From Spirosoma montaniterrae (GTDB lineage Bacteria; Bacteroidota; Bacteroidia; Cytophagales; Spirosomataceae), in contig NZ_CP014263.1 in assembly GCF_001988955.1 (NCBI RefSeq), positions 4,496,001-4,560,000 of the forward strand: 64,000 bases of DNA. Direction: 5' to 3'. The translations under genes were made by a program, and so were the position numbers. This document shows, one piece after another, positions 34,130 through 43,021 of this stretch; positions within the stretch are counted from its first letter, which is position 1; each line of letters begins with the position of its first letter. The notes under the pieces are model-generated. The model saw only the letters and a list, made by a program, of their open reading frames with translations. It was not told the DNA's origin and searched no databases.

Positions 34130-36169
34130 ATGATAAGACAAATTCTAATAGCTTCGCTTTTACTTTTTAGAATCGCGGCATTCGGACAAAACCAGCCTGC
34201 CAACGCCGACTGGCAGATTGTAGCGCAAACTATTAACCCCACGAACTACTTTGGCGTCACAGTTGCCAATGGTATGATCGGTCTGGTATCGTCGCCCGAA
34301 CCGATGAAGGTGAAGGACGTTGTACTCAACGGCGCGTTTGACACCTACGGACGCGGGCGCGTTTCCAACATATTGAAAGTTTTCAACTTCGCCAATATGA
34401 ATCTGAGCGTCGATGGTATAACGCTCGACGCGAAAAGCGCATCAAATTACCGTCAGACGCTCGACATGCAAAAGGCGTCATTGACCACCACGTTCGATTA
34501 TCAGGATAAAGCCAGTGTTCGGCACACGGTAATGGCCCTGCGGCATCTGCCGTATTCAGCGTTGACGATGGTAGAAATTACGGCCCGGAAAGACTGCGAA
34601 ATTAGTCCGATGAGCGTAATCGAAACACCGGAGAATCTCAAGGAAGTTAAGAATTTTTATTCTGAAGTCGACCGCCCGCACGTTACGCTCCGGCTGTTGA
34701 CGTCGGTTGCCAAAAGCCCCACAGGACGGCACACGGTAGCGGCCTGTACCAGTTTTATTTTCGAGGAACCACACGGTCAGGAGCCAAACGTAATTCATGA
34801 GGAATGGGATTACAATATGCACCTCGCTAAGTTTAAAAAGCGGCTCAAAGCAGGGCAAACATATAGATTCAGCATAGTTGGTTCGGTATCTTCGAGCGTT
34901 CACGCGCCAGACCCGCACAATGAAGCCGAACGTCTTACCTTGTTTGCCGCCCTCGAACGTACTGACCGGCTGCTGATGCGCCACAATGCCGAATGGACCA
35001 AACTTTGGCAAAGCGACATCATTATCGACGGCGACCCCGATGCGCAGCGGGCTGTGCGTTCAGGTTTATACCACCTGTATTCGTTCGCCCGCGAGGGTCA
35101 GGCATATAGTTTATCGCCGATGGGCCTGTCAGGATTAGGCTACAACGGGCATGTCTTCTGGGATACGGAACTGTGGATGTACCCTCCCCTGCTGATGTTG
35201 AAACCCGATATGGCCCGCTCGCTGCTCGAATATCGGTTTGAGCGAATGAGCATAGCCCGGCAAAATGCCTTCAGTCATGGTTATGCGGGCGTAATGTTCC
35301 CGTGGGAATCTGATGCCGATGGTCAGGAAGCAACGCCCGTTTGGGCACTGACCGGCCCGTTCCAGCAGCATATTACGGCCTGTGTTGGATGGGCTTTCTG
35401 GCAATATTATTTAGTCACGAAAGATAAAGAGTGGCTTCGCACACGCGGGTATCCCATGCTACAGGAAGTGGCGGCATTCTGGGTAAGCCGGGTAGAGCGC
35501 GATGGTCCCGGCAATTACCACATTCGCAATGTAATTGGCGCGAATGAATGGCAGGAAAACATTGACGACAACGCATTCACGAATGGCATGGTAAAAACGG
35601 TGTTGCAGTATGCTGGTCAGGCCGCTCAGGAAGTGGGTCAAACGCCAAACCCCGACTGGAAATTAGTGGCTGATAACCTGCCGATTTTAAAATTTCCGGA
35701 TGGCACCACGCGCGAAAACCGAACTTACAACGGTGAGATCATCAAACAGGCCGACGTAAACTTACTGGCTTATCCGCTTTCGGTTATTACGGACGATGCT
35801 ACCATCCGCAAAGATTTAACGTATTACGCACCTCGATACGCCCCTGATGGTCCGGCTATGGGCTGGTCGGTATTATCGACACTATATGCCCGGCTGGGTG
35901 ATACGGATAAGGCGTATGAATGGTTTGTCAAAAGCTACAAGCCGAATGAGGTGCCGCCTTTCGGCGTGCTGGCTGAAACAGCCGGAGGAACAAATCCGTA
36001 TTTCGCCACTGGTGCGGGCGGAATGCTACAGGCCGTAATGAACGGATTTGGGGGGCTTCAGGTTTCGAATGACGGGATTACCCAGTTAAAGGCAAAGTTG
36101 CCTAAAAAGTGGAAATCGTTGACTATTAAGGGAGTCGGGCCGCAAATGAAGACAATAAAAATACAGTAA
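34130..36169 (+). CDS. Exported glycoside hydrolase, GH65-like
   Basis: 679 residues. ATG 34130 gives a signal peptide, MIRQILIASLLLFRIAAFGQ, so the protein is periplasmic or secreted. After a beta-sandwich domain (about 25-300) comes an (alpha/alpha)6 barrel with GH65 hallmarks: GYNGHVFWDTELWMYPPLL, FPWESDADGQEATP, and NVIGANEWQENIDDNAF with the likely general acid Glu473. GH65 enzymes hydrolyse or phosphorolyse alpha-glucosides such as trehalose, kojibiose or glucosyl-galactose; a relative in animals removes glucose from collagen hydroxylysine glycans. The exported location favours hydrolysis over phosphorolysis. Substrate undecided. It follows the susC-PAP2 locus but is separated by a terminator and a repeat, so it may be an independent unit. 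Confidence 0.85.
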   Translation: MIRQILIASLLLFRIAAFGQNQPANADWQIVAQTINPTNYFGVTVANGMIGLVSSPEPMKVKDVVLNGAFDTYGRGRVSNILKVFNFANMNLSVDGITLDAKSASNYRQTLDMQKASLTTTFDYQDKASVRHTVMALRHLPYSALTMVEITARKDCEISPMSVIETPENLKEVKNFYSEVDRPHVTLRLLTSVAKSPTGRHTVAACTSFIFEEPHGQEPNVIHEEWDYNMHLAKFKKRLKAGQTYRFSIVGSVSSSVHAPDPHNEAERLTLFAALERTDRLLMRHNAEWTKLWQSDIIIDGDPDAQRAVRSGLYHLYSFAREGQAYSLSPMGLSGLGYNGHVFWDTELWMYPPLLMLKPDMARSLLEYRFERMSIARQNAFSHGYAGVMFPWESDADGQEATPVWALTGPFQQHITACVGWAFWQYYLVTKDKEWLRTRGYPMLQEVAAFWVSRVERDGPGNYHIRNVIGANEWQENIDDNAFTNGMVKTVLQYAGQAAQEVGQTPNPDWKLVADNLPILKFPDGTTRENRTYNGEIIKQADVNLLAYPLSVITDDATIRKDLTYYAPRYAPDGPAMGWSVLSTLYARLGDTDKAYEWFVKSYKPNEVPPFGVLAETAGGTNPYFATGAGGMLQAVMNGFGGLQVSNDGITQLKAKLPKKWKSLTIKGVGPQMKTIKIQ

Positions 36170-36171
36170 AG

Positions 36172-36234
36172 ACTAACAGTCAGTAACCAATAGTTTTTCC
36201 GAATGGCAAAAGCTATAGGTTGCTGGCTGTTAAT
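36172..36234. repeat. Inverted repeat between convergent GH65-like and tetR genes
   Basis: Arms of 22 bases (36172-36193, 36213-36234; left arm ACTAACAGTCAGTAACCAAT) match with about four mismatches. The left arm starts three bases after the glycosidase stop codon; the right arm ends about 14 bases from the tetR stop. Likely a shared terminator. Confidence 0.8.
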
Positions 36235-36247
36235 TCTTCACTGCAAA

Positions 36248-36940
36248 TTACCATTGCGCTATCGGCAAATTAGCCGATTGCAATTCCAGTTCAACCTCTT
36301 TCGACTGAACGGCCATTTTGTTCAGCGCGATATAAATAGCTTTTACTGCGTTTTCAATTCGTTTCCAGCCTTCTTCGCTGCGCAGATCGATGCTAATCAT
36401 CGTCCGGTCATTCTGAGCCATTATCGTCAAATAGGTCATTGCACCGAGAATTACTGCCGAAATAGCCTGTGTATCAGCTCCTTTTACAAAAGAGAGTTGA
36501 CTAACAAGGCGGGTCAGTTCCTCATCCTGCGCTCTGGCAGTGGTTTCAGCAATGGAATCATTTTCGATAACACTGGCCTTGAGCACCTCACGAGCAGCCT
36601 TAAACGTCCGGAAATAACGATACGTCTGTATTACCTGACGATACCAGATACGGGCTACGTCGGAATCATGTAAAGGGCGGATCTGATCTAATACGGCGGG
36701 AGAAAATACCGGAAACAGTTTGCCCATTTTGACGTAATATTCGAGTAAGCCCTCCATACCGCCGAAGTAGCGATAGATCAGAACTTTGCTGACGTTTGCT
36801 TTCTCCGCTACACGGTTCACGCCAACGCCTTCGAGACCCCGCTCGGCAATTACCTCTTCTAACGCTTCAACGATGCGCTGGGTAGTTTTTGCCCGGTTAC
36901 GTCTCACCTTTTCATCTTTCTCCATGATTACTGCATTCAT
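36248..36940 (-). CDS. TetR/AcrR family transcriptional regulator
   Basis: 230 residues. The N-terminal HTH (about 20-65) reads RIVEALEEVIAERGLEGVGV then VAEKANVSKVLIYRYFGGME, the classical TetR recognition helix and YFG box; the C-terminal helical domain would bind a ligand. Starts at ATG 36940 (MNAVIMEKDEK) or ATG 36925 (MEKDEK) are both possible. No divergent partner lies within 350 bases upstream and the convergent neighbour is the glycosidase, so the target genes are not obvious. Confidence 0.9.
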   Translation of the reverse strand: MNAVIMEKDEKVRRNRAKTTQRIVEALEEVIAERGLEGVGVNRVAEKANVSKVLIYRYFGGMEGLLEYYVKMGKLFPVFSPAVLDQIRPLHDSDVARIWYRQVIQTYRYFRTFKAAREVLKASVIENDSIAETTARAQDEELTRLVSQLSFVKGADTQAISAVILGAMTYLTIMAQNDRTMISIDLRSEEGWKRIENAVKAIYIALNKMAVQSKEVELELQSANLPIAQW

Positions 36941-37255
36941 ATAGTTCAGAGAGTTACTCGTGTTTGACTATGATTATTTATTCGGGTCACATTTGTTTAC
37001 CTTAATTTATTCATAAAAAATGTTTTCCCGAAATTTTCAGTAGCCACGTTGAGTAGTCAGCGGATGAATGAGCAGGGTTGGTTATTAAAAACTGACTTTG
37101 ACTTAATTGTAATTGGACAAAGGCTTTTAAATCAACACTACATGTCACCTTAAATTCGACTTAGCAAAAGAAGTGATTTTATGTTGATAACCAAAGAAAC
37201 AATTATAATTTGTGGTAAATAATGACCATTATCTTCCCAATTTTTATCAACAGGC
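36941..37255. other. AT-rich intergenic region, nothing recognised
   Basis: About 315 bases between the tetR start and the tRNA-Gln terminator. Strongly AT-rich, with stops in all frames and no exact TAnnTTTG box in the tetR direction. The tetR promoter and any operator should lie here, but I could not identify them. Confidence 0.5.
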
Positions 37256-37290
37256 AAAAAAAGAGCCGCTCACCAAGTTGGTAAGCGGCT
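37256..37290 (-). terminator. Rho-independent terminator after tRNA-Gln
   Basis: On the minus strand AGCCGCT and AGCGGCT pair around a small inner stem (ACCAACTTGGT), followed by seven T. It starts four bases after the encoded CCA. Confidence 0.92.
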
Positions 37291-37293
37291 TTG

Positions 37294-37367
37294 TGGTAGC
37301 CCGACCAGGATTCGAACCTAGACAAACAGAACCAAAATCTGTCGTACTACCCTTATACTATCGGGCT
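37294..37367 (-). tRNA. tRNA-Gln (anticodon UUG)
   Basis: Minus-strand cloverleaf: acceptor AGCCCGA / TCGGGCT (all seven pairs), D arm GTAT/GTAC, anticodon stem ACAGA/TCTGT with loop TTTTGGT giving anticodon TTG, T arm CTAGG-TTCGAAT-CCTGG, discriminator A. The CCA end is encoded (37294-37296), so 74 bases with CCA. It is a single tRNA unit with its own strong promoter and terminator. Confidence 0.96.
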
Positions 37368-37385
37368 ATCCTGCATTTGCGAGTG

Positions 37386-37418
37386 CAAAGGTACATATTT
37401 TTCGTTTTTCACCGCAAA
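37386..37418 (-). promoter_or_regulatory. Promoter of tRNA-Gln (reference Bacteroidota promoter in this window)
   Basis: Minus strand TTTG (37415-37418), 21 bases, TACCTTTG (37386-37393); both boxes match exactly. Transcription would start about 15 bases before the mature tRNA. Confidence 0.82.
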
Positions 37419-37492
37419 CTTATTCAGGAAAAAATCAGACATTTTTAGCTACAAATTAACTCGCCCCTGTTAATCAGTCCGCTATAAAAAAT

Positions 37493-38368
37493 TTATAAGG
37501 CCGAGATAGCAGCAGCCGGACTGATTTTTTTGACTAATCCCTGCAATACCTTACCCGGCCCTGATTCGATAAATTCAGTAGCTCCATCAGCGTTCATCCG
37601 TTCGACCGACTGCGTCCACCGAACGGGCGACGTTAGCTGAGCTATCAGATTCGCTTTTAATTGCGCCGGGTTGGTAGTGGGTTTCGCGTCAACATTCTGA
37701 TAAATCGGACAGCGGGGCGTATGGAACGACATACGCTCAACAGCTTCGGCAAACTCGGTTTGAGCCGGTTCCATAAACGGCGAGTGAAATGCCCCACTCA
37801 CGGCCAGCGGCACAACGCGCTTGGCTCCGGCAGCCTTCAGCCGCTCTTCTGCCAATTGAACCCCCGCCACGCTACCCGAAATGACAACCTGACCGGGGCA
37901 GTTATAATTGGCAGGCACCACAATTTCTTCAGTAATTCCAGCGCAAACCGTTTCTATGACGTCGTCGGAGAGGCCCAGAACGGCGGCCATTGTCGAGGGC
38001 ACCAGTTCGCAGGCGCGTTGCATAGCCGTAGCCCGCACCGACGCCAGTCGAAGTCCATCGTCGAACGATAAAGCTCCAGCGGCTGTCAGAGCAGCTAACT
38101 CGCCGAGCGAATGGCCCGCTACCATATCAGGCATGAAGCTTTCGGTAGTCATTGCCAGCACAACACCGTGAAGAAACACAGCCGGTTGCGTATAAATTGT
38201 TTGTTTAAGGTCTTCGTCGGTTCCCTCAAACATAATTTGTGTAAGGTTGTAGCCAAGAATCTGATTGGCCTGATCGAACAACCGCCGGGCGGCTTCGGAT
38301 TGGAGATAAAGATCGTGGCCCATGCCGCGAAACTGCGACCCCTGACCCGGAAAAACATATGCTTTCAT
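37493..38368 (-). CDS. fabD: [Acyl-carrier-protein] S-malonyltransferase FabD
   Basis: 291 residues from the ATG at 38366-38368, giving MKAYVFPGQGSQFRGMG, the usual family start. An alternative ATG at 38386 would add MLVQSS. Motifs: GQGSQ loop near residue 9, nucleophile Ser in AGHSLGELAALTAAG near 90, and the second catalytic His in SGAFHSPFM near 195. It transfers malonyl from CoA to ACP to feed fatty-acid elongation. The gene stands alone here, not in a fab cluster. A frame open further upstream to 38464 would run through the promoter and is rejected. Confidence 0.95.
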   Translation of the reverse strand: MKAYVFPGQGSQFRGMGHDLYLQSEAARRLFDQANQILGYNLTQIMFEGTDEDLKQTIYTQPAVFLHGVVLAMTTESFMPDMVAGHSLGELAALTAAGALSFDDGLRLASVRATAMQRACELVPSTMAAVLGLSDDVIETVCAGITEEIVVPANYNCPGQVVISGSVAGVQLAEERLKAAGAKRVVPLAVSGAFHSPFMEPAQTEFAEAVERMSFHTPRCPIYQNVDAKPTTNPAQLKANLIAQLTSPVRWTQSVERMNADGATEFIESGPGKVLQGLVKKISPAAAISAL

Positions 38369-38404
38369 AGATGACTGAACCAGCATAAAGCTGTTTTCGG
38401 GTGG

Positions 38405-38436
38405 CAAAGTAAACGGGTTCGGGGCGCAAACAAAAA
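38405..38436 (-). promoter_or_regulatory. Candidate fabD promoter
   Basis: Minus strand TTTTTG (38431-38436), 18 bases, TTACTTTG (38405-38412; one base off TAnnTTTG). The leader to the ATG at 38368 is about 30 bases, supporting the short start. Confidence 0.5.
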
Positions 38437-38464
38437 CTTTGGACACGCGGTTACGAAAACGCAT

Positions 38465-38507
38465 CGCCTGTGTAATTTTTATGGGCTATAAATTAGACAC
38501 ACAGGCG
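38465..38507. repeat. Small palindrome in the fabD-sdhC divergent gap
   Basis: CGCCTGTGT (38465-38473) and ACACAGGCG (38499-38507) form a perfect 9-bp inverted repeat with further AATTT/AAATT pairing inside. It lies upstream of both divergent promoters. An operator or a decayed terminator are both possible. Confidence 0.55.
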
Positions 38508-38525
38508 GTTGCAAGCGGCACAAAT

Positions 38526-38557
38526 GTTGTTTCCGTCGTGTTTCTGATATAGTTTTG
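38526..38557 (+). promoter_or_regulatory. Promoter of the succinate dehydrogenase operon
   Basis: GTTG (38526-38529; one base off TTTG), 20 bases, TAGTTTTG (38550-38557; exact). Leader to the sdhC ATG about 58 bases. Confidence 0.65.
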
Positions 38558-38620
38558 ATGCGCCATTAAAATTGGCTATTTCTCACTTGTTTATAACTAT
38601 TTTTTCGTGTCGTTCACCGT

Positions 38621-39316
38621 ATGGCTTGGGTAACACAAACACTATCCAGCTCGCTTGGCCGAAAGGTCATCATGTCGCTGACAGGGCTGTTTTTAAGTAC
38701 ATTTTTAATCGTCCACATGGCGGGCAACCTCCAGTTGTTTAAAGCCGACGGCGGGCGGGCGTTCAATGAGTATACGTATTTCATGACGCATAATCCACTG
38801 ATTCTGACGGTGTCGTATCTGCTCTACACGTCGATTCTGGTTCATGCATTGATGGCTCTGATTCTGACGCGCCACAATCAGGCGTCTCGCCCGGTCAAGT
38901 ACGCTTACTCGAAACCGGAGGCCAACAGCCCCTGGTCGTCGCGCAACATGGGCATTCTGGGCACTGTCATTCTGGTGTTCATTATCATCCACATGCGTAC
39001 ATTCTGGTATGAAATGCACTTTGGCTCAGTGCCGATGGCCGAGTACGATGGTAAGCAGTACAAAGACCTGTATGCTGTTGTGAAGGAAGCGTTTTCGGAA
39101 TGGTGGTACGTGCTGTTGTATGTAGTCAGCATGGTGGCCGTTGGCTATCACCTTGCGCACGGATTCCAGAGCGGCTTTCAGACGCTGGGCTGGCGGCACC
39201 CGAAATACACCCCGCTGATCGAGAATGTGGGCCGAATTTTCTTCGCCATCATTATTCCGGCTGCGTTTGCCGCCATGCCTATCTACATATTCTTGCAAGT
39301 TCACGGGATTATATAA
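38621..39316 (+). CDS. sdhC: Succinate dehydrogenase/fumarate reductase cytochrome b subunit
   Basis: 231 residues with five hydrophobic segments, the single-polypeptide di-haem type found with menaquinone (Wolinella FrdC / Bacillus SdhC group). Candidate haem-ligand histidines lie in FLIVHMAGN, SILVHALMAL, FIIIHMRTFW and GYHLAHGFQSGFQTLGW. It anchors the dehydrogenase to the inner membrane and passes electrons to or from quinone. It is the first gene of the sdhCAB operon, with ATG 38621 after a good promoter. The 3' junction to sdhA carries an inverted repeat. Confidence 0.94.
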   Translation: MAWVTQTLSSSLGRKVIMSLTGLFLSTFLIVHMAGNLQLFKADGGRAFNEYTYFMTHNPLILTVSYLLYTSILVHALMALILTRHNQASRPVKYAYSKPEANSPWSSRNMGILGTVILVFIIIHMRTFWYEMHFGSVPMAEYDGKQYKDLYAVVKEAFSEWWYVLLYVVSMVAVGYHLAHGFQSGFQTLGWRHPKYTPLIENVGRIFFAIIIPAAFAAMPIYIFLQVHGII

Positions 39317-39320
39317 ATGG

Positions 39321-39412
39321 TTGAATGATTGAGTGGTCGAATGATTGAATGAGTAGCATGCAAACTCATTCGGTTGTTCAGGCATTCAATCATTCAAAAT
39401 TCAATCATTCAA
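39321..39412. repeat. Inverted repeat of TTGAATGA-type units between sdhC and sdhA
   Basis: Left arm has TTGAATGATTGA (39321-39332) and GAATGATTGAATG; the right arm has the mirrored ATTCAATCATTCA and TCAATCATTCAA (39401-39412). It begins four bases after the sdhC stop and ends five bases before the sdhA ATG, so it covers the whole ribosome-landing region of sdhA. Confidence 0.88.
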
Positions 39413-39417
39413 AACGT

Positions 39418-41355
39418 ATGAAGCTGGATTCAAAGATTCCCGAAGGGCCATTAGCCGAAAAGTGGGCACGGCATAAGTTCGGCTTGAAGCTGGTAAACCC
39501 GGCGAACAAGCGTAAATACGACATCATTGTGGTAGGCACGGGGCTGGCTGGCGCGTCGGCGGCTGCGTCGCTGGCCGAACTGGGCTACAACGTGAAAGCA
39601 CTCTGCTTTCAGGACAGCCCCCGCCGGGCACACTCGATTGCTGCACAGGGCGGTATCAACGCGGCCAAAAACTACCAGAATGATGGCGACTCAGTGTTTC
39701 GGTTATTCTATGACACTATAAAAGGGGGCGACTACCGCGCTCGTGAGGGCAACGTACATCGCTTAGCCGAAGTAAGCGTAAATATCATCGACCAGTGCGT
39801 GGCGCAGGGCGTTCCTTTTGCCCGCGAGTATGGTGGTCTGCTGGCGAACCGTTCGTTCGGCGGAGCACAGGTAAGCCGAACCTTCTACGCACGTGGTCAG
39901 ACCGGACAACAGTTGTTGCTGGGTGCTTACTCGGCACTGAGTCGGCAGGTTGCCAATGGTAAAGTGAAGTTATTGACCCGCACCGAAATGCTCGACCTCG
40001 TTGTTGAGGGCGGCAAGGCGCGGGGCATTATTACCCGCAACCTCATCACGGGTAAAATAGAATCGCACTCGGCCCACGCGGTGTTGCTCTGCACGGGCGG
40101 CTACGGCAACGTGTTCTACTTATCGACCAACGCGATGGGGTCTAATGTAACGGCTGCGTGGCGGGCACACAAGAAGGGCGCGTTGTTCGGCAATCCCTGC
40201 TTTACGCAAATTCACCCAACCTGTATTCCAGTGAAAGGCGATTATCAGTCGAAGCTGACGCTGATGTCAGAGTCGCTGCGGAACGATGGTCGCGTGTGGG
40301 TGCCGAAACGGAAGGAAGATTCTGAAAAAATTCGGAAGGGTCAGATGAAACCGACTGACCTGAAAGAAGAAGACCGTGATTATTTCTTAGAACGCCGATA
40401 CCCGTCTTTTGGCAACCTTGTGCCACGCGACGTTGCCTCACGCAATGCTAAATACGTATGCGACGAAGGTCGGGGCGTGAGCAAAACCGGACTGGCCGTA
40501 TACCTCGACTTTGCCGATGCCATTAAGCGCGACGGTCGCAAAACCATCGAAGCCAAATACGGCAACCTGTTCGAGATGTACGAGAAAATCGTAGACGATA
40601 ATCCGTATGAAACGCCGATGATGATATACCCCGCCGTTCACTACACAATGGGCGGTTTGTGGGTCGACTATAACCTGATGACTACCGTTCCGGGTCTATA
40701 CGCCCTGGGTGAAGCCAACTTCTCCGACCACGGTGCCAACCGGCTGGGTGCATCGGCCCTGATGCAGGGACTGGCCGACGGTTATTTCGTGGTTCCATAT
40801 ACCGTTGGCGACTATTTGGCAACTATTGGTCCGGCAGACAAACTACCCGCCGATGCCCCGGCCTTTAAAGAAGCGGAGCAACGGGTAACGGCTCAGATTC
40901 AGAAGTTGCTGTCAATCAATGGTCAGAAGACAGTCGATGAGTTTCATCGGCAACTGGGCCTGATTATGTGGGATTACTGTGGTATGTCGCGCAGTGCGGA
41001 GGGTCTGACGAAAGCCAAAAAAATGATTCAGGACCTTCGGACCGAGTTCTGGACGAACGTGCGCGTGACGGGCGAGAACGAGGAGTTAAACCAATCGCTC
41101 GAAAACGCAGGTCGTGTGGCCGATTTCATCGAACTGGGCGAACTGATGGTCGACGATGCCCTGAACCGGAACGAATCGTGTGGTGGTCACTTCCGCGAAG
41201 AGTATCAAACCGAAGATGGCGAAGCACTCCGCGACGATGTCAACTACGCTTACGTAGCAGCCTGGGAATACACCGGAGAAAATCAGCCTGAGGTATTGCA
41301 CAAAGAAGAATTGGTGTTCGAGAACGTAAAACTCACCCAGCGAAGCTATAAATAG
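39418..41355 (+). CDS. sdhA: Succinate dehydrogenase/fumarate reductase flavoprotein subunit
   Basis: 645 residues from ATG 39418 ([16 protein letters not shown]), the normal start for the menaquinone-type enzyme; a longer frame from 39349 would read through the repeat. FAD loop [19 protein letters not shown] is near 38-56; [16 protein letters not shown] carries the His that is covalently joined to FAD; the active-site region includes HPTCIP and [13 protein letters not shown] segments ([12 protein letters not shown]) and [18 protein letters not shown]. It oxidises succinate to fumarate in the TCA cycle. Middle gene of sdhCAB. Confidence 0.96.
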   Translation: MKLDSKIPEGPLAEKWARHKFGLKLVNPANKRKYDIIVVGTGLAGASAAASLAELGYNVKALCFQDSPRRAHSIAAQGGINAAKNYQNDGDSVFRLFYDTIKGGDYRAREGNVHRLAEVSVNIIDQCVAQGVPFAREYGGLLANRSFGGAQVSRTFYARGQTGQQLLLGAYSALSRQVANGKVKLLTRTEMLDLVVEGGKARGIITRNLITGKIESHSAHAVLLCTGGYGNVFYLSTNAMGSNVTAAWRAHKKGALFGNPCFTQIHPTCIPVKGDYQSKLTLMSESLRNDGRVWVPKRKEDSEKIRKGQMKPTDLKEEDRDYFLERRYPSFGNLVPRDVASRNAKYVCDEGRGVSKTGLAVYLDFADAIKRDGRKTIEAKYGNLFEMYEKIVDDNPYETPMMIYPAVHYTMGGLWVDYNLMTTVPGLYALGEANFSDHGANRLGASALMQGLADGYFVVPYTVGDYLATIGPADKLPADAPAFKEAEQRVTAQIQKLLSINGQKTVDEFHRQLGLIMWDYCGMSRSAEGLTKAKKMIQDLRTEFWTNVRVTGENEELNQSLENAGRVADFIELGELMVDDALNRNESCGGHFREEYQTEDGEALRDDVNYAYVAAWEYTGENQPEVLHKEELVFENVKLTQRSYK

Positions 41356-41440
41356 GTTATAAAGTTGTAGGGTTGTATAGTTGAGGATTGCTGACGCATC
41401 CTCAACTATACAACCTCACGACTCTATAACTTTACAACTT
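41356..41440. repeat. Inverted repeat of GTTGTA-type units between sdhA and sdhB
   Basis: Starts at the base after the sdhA TAG. The inner 18 bases (41371-41388, 41398-41415; GGTTGTATAGTTGAGGAT) form a perfect stem with loop TGCTGACGC; the outer parts are looser AAAGTTGTA units. It ends eight bases before the sdhB ATG. AAAGTTATAGAGTCGT in one arm also occurs in the repeat at 53754-53859. Confidence 0.9.
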
Positions 41441-41448
41441 GTAAAGCA

Positions 41449-42201
<753 letters not shown>

Positions 42202-42223
42202 AGGTCGCCATATAGTTGGACTA

Positions 42224-42276
42224 AAACGAACCCGGTGCTTTCTACTATTTGTTGGTAGAAGGCACCGGGTTCGTTT
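42224..42276. terminator. Bidirectional terminator between sdhB and dedA
   Basis: AAACGAACCCGGTGCTTTCT... pairs with the mirrored arm ending ...GCACCGGGTTCGTTT, a stem of about 22 bp with A and T runs at the two ends, so it can stop transcription from both convergent genes. Confidence 0.9.
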
Positions 42277-42302
42277 ACTTGTTGGCAGGGCCAACCGGCC
42301 TT

Positions 42303-42950
42303 TTAAACCTGCTCCTTTTCCGCCTGTCGCTCCCGGCGGGCATTCATAATACCCCGTACCAGCGTGTAGGTAGTGATACCGAGGAAGAAAATGATAATCC
42401 AGTGAACGTAATCAATAATCCACGGGAAGCGTTCGCCAAAGAAGTAGCCTCCACCCACCAGCGTACCAACCCAAATAACCGCGCCGATAATGTTGTACAA
42501 CATGAAAAATCGAAAATTCATGTGAATTAAACCGGCCAGCAACGGAGCAAACGTGCGTACAACGGGCAGAAACCGGGCAACGATCAGCGCGCTCGTACCG
42601 TATTTCTCGAAAGCCGAGCGTGTGTCGTCAATATATTTCTTCTTGAAAAAAAGCGAGTCGGGCCGGTTTTGCAGCCGACCACCGAAAAAGTGCCCTGTGC
42701 CATACCCCAACAGTGAACCCAGCACTGCCGAGCTGAAAATGCAGGTAAGCAGCAGCCACAATGGCACATTCAGCAACTTCGTTCCGGCAAATACGCCCGA
42801 TAAAAACAGCAAATAATCGCCCGGCAGAAAGAAGCCGAAGAAGATGCCGTTTTCAACGAAAATTATCAGCGTAATCAGCACCAGACCTCCTGTTCGGATA
42901 ATCTCTTCCGAATTGAGTAAATACTGGAAAAACTCGATGATTTGGTTCAT
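42303..42950 (-). CDS. DedA family membrane protein
   Basis: 215 residues from ATG 42948-42950 (MNQIIEFFQYLL). DedA motifs: FVENGIFFGFFLPGD, GYGTGHFFGGR, the re-entrant region FARFLPVVRTFAPLLAG (here VARFLPVVRTFAPLLAGLIHM) with its conserved Arg residues, and a C-terminal membrane helix. The family includes undecaprenyl-phosphate and phospholipid flippases that need the proton motive force. It lies downstream of the ABC-F gene on the same strand across an inverted repeat. A longer frame into the repeat is rejected. Confidence 0.9.
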   Translation of the reverse strand: MNQIIEFFQYLLNSEEIIRTGGLVLITLIIFVENGIFFGFFLPGDYLLFLSGVFAGTKLLNVPLWLLLTCIFSSAVLGSLLGYGTGHFFGGRLQNRPDSLFFKKKYIDDTRSAFEKYGTSALIVARFLPVVRTFAPLLAGLIHMNFRFFMLYNIIGAVIWVGTLVGGGYFFGERFPWIIDYVHWIIIFFLGITTYTLVRGIMNARRERQAEKEQV

Positions 42951-42963
42951 GAGGATCAGTGCC

Positions 42964-43018
42964 TGAATGAATGAGTTAGCTGTTTGTATAGTCAATCACT
43001 CAACTACTCATTCATTCA
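42964..43018. repeat. Inverted repeat of GAATGA-type units between the ABC-F gene and dedA
   Basis: TGAATGAATGAGTTAG (42964-42979) and CTACTCATTCATTCA (43004-43018) are inverted copies with one extra base. It starts three bases after the ABC-F stop codon and ends 13 bases before the dedA ATG. It is related in sequence to the repeats at 39321 and 46032. Confidence 0.85.
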
Positions 43019-43021
43019 ACA

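Noticed and set aside
34130..36169. Treating the GH65-like gene as part of the SusCD locus
   Set aside because: A strong terminator and a dispersed repeat separate them and the intervening genes suggest another substrate; the link stays open.
37493..37525. fabD terminator formed by CAGTCCG/CGGACTG at the gene end
   Set aside because: One arm lies in coding sequence, the loop is long and the T run is weak, so I did not call it.
39349..39417. Longer sdhA start reading through the repeat
   Set aside because: The extra residues are repeat translation ([10 protein letters not shown]); homologues begin at [11 protein letters not shown].
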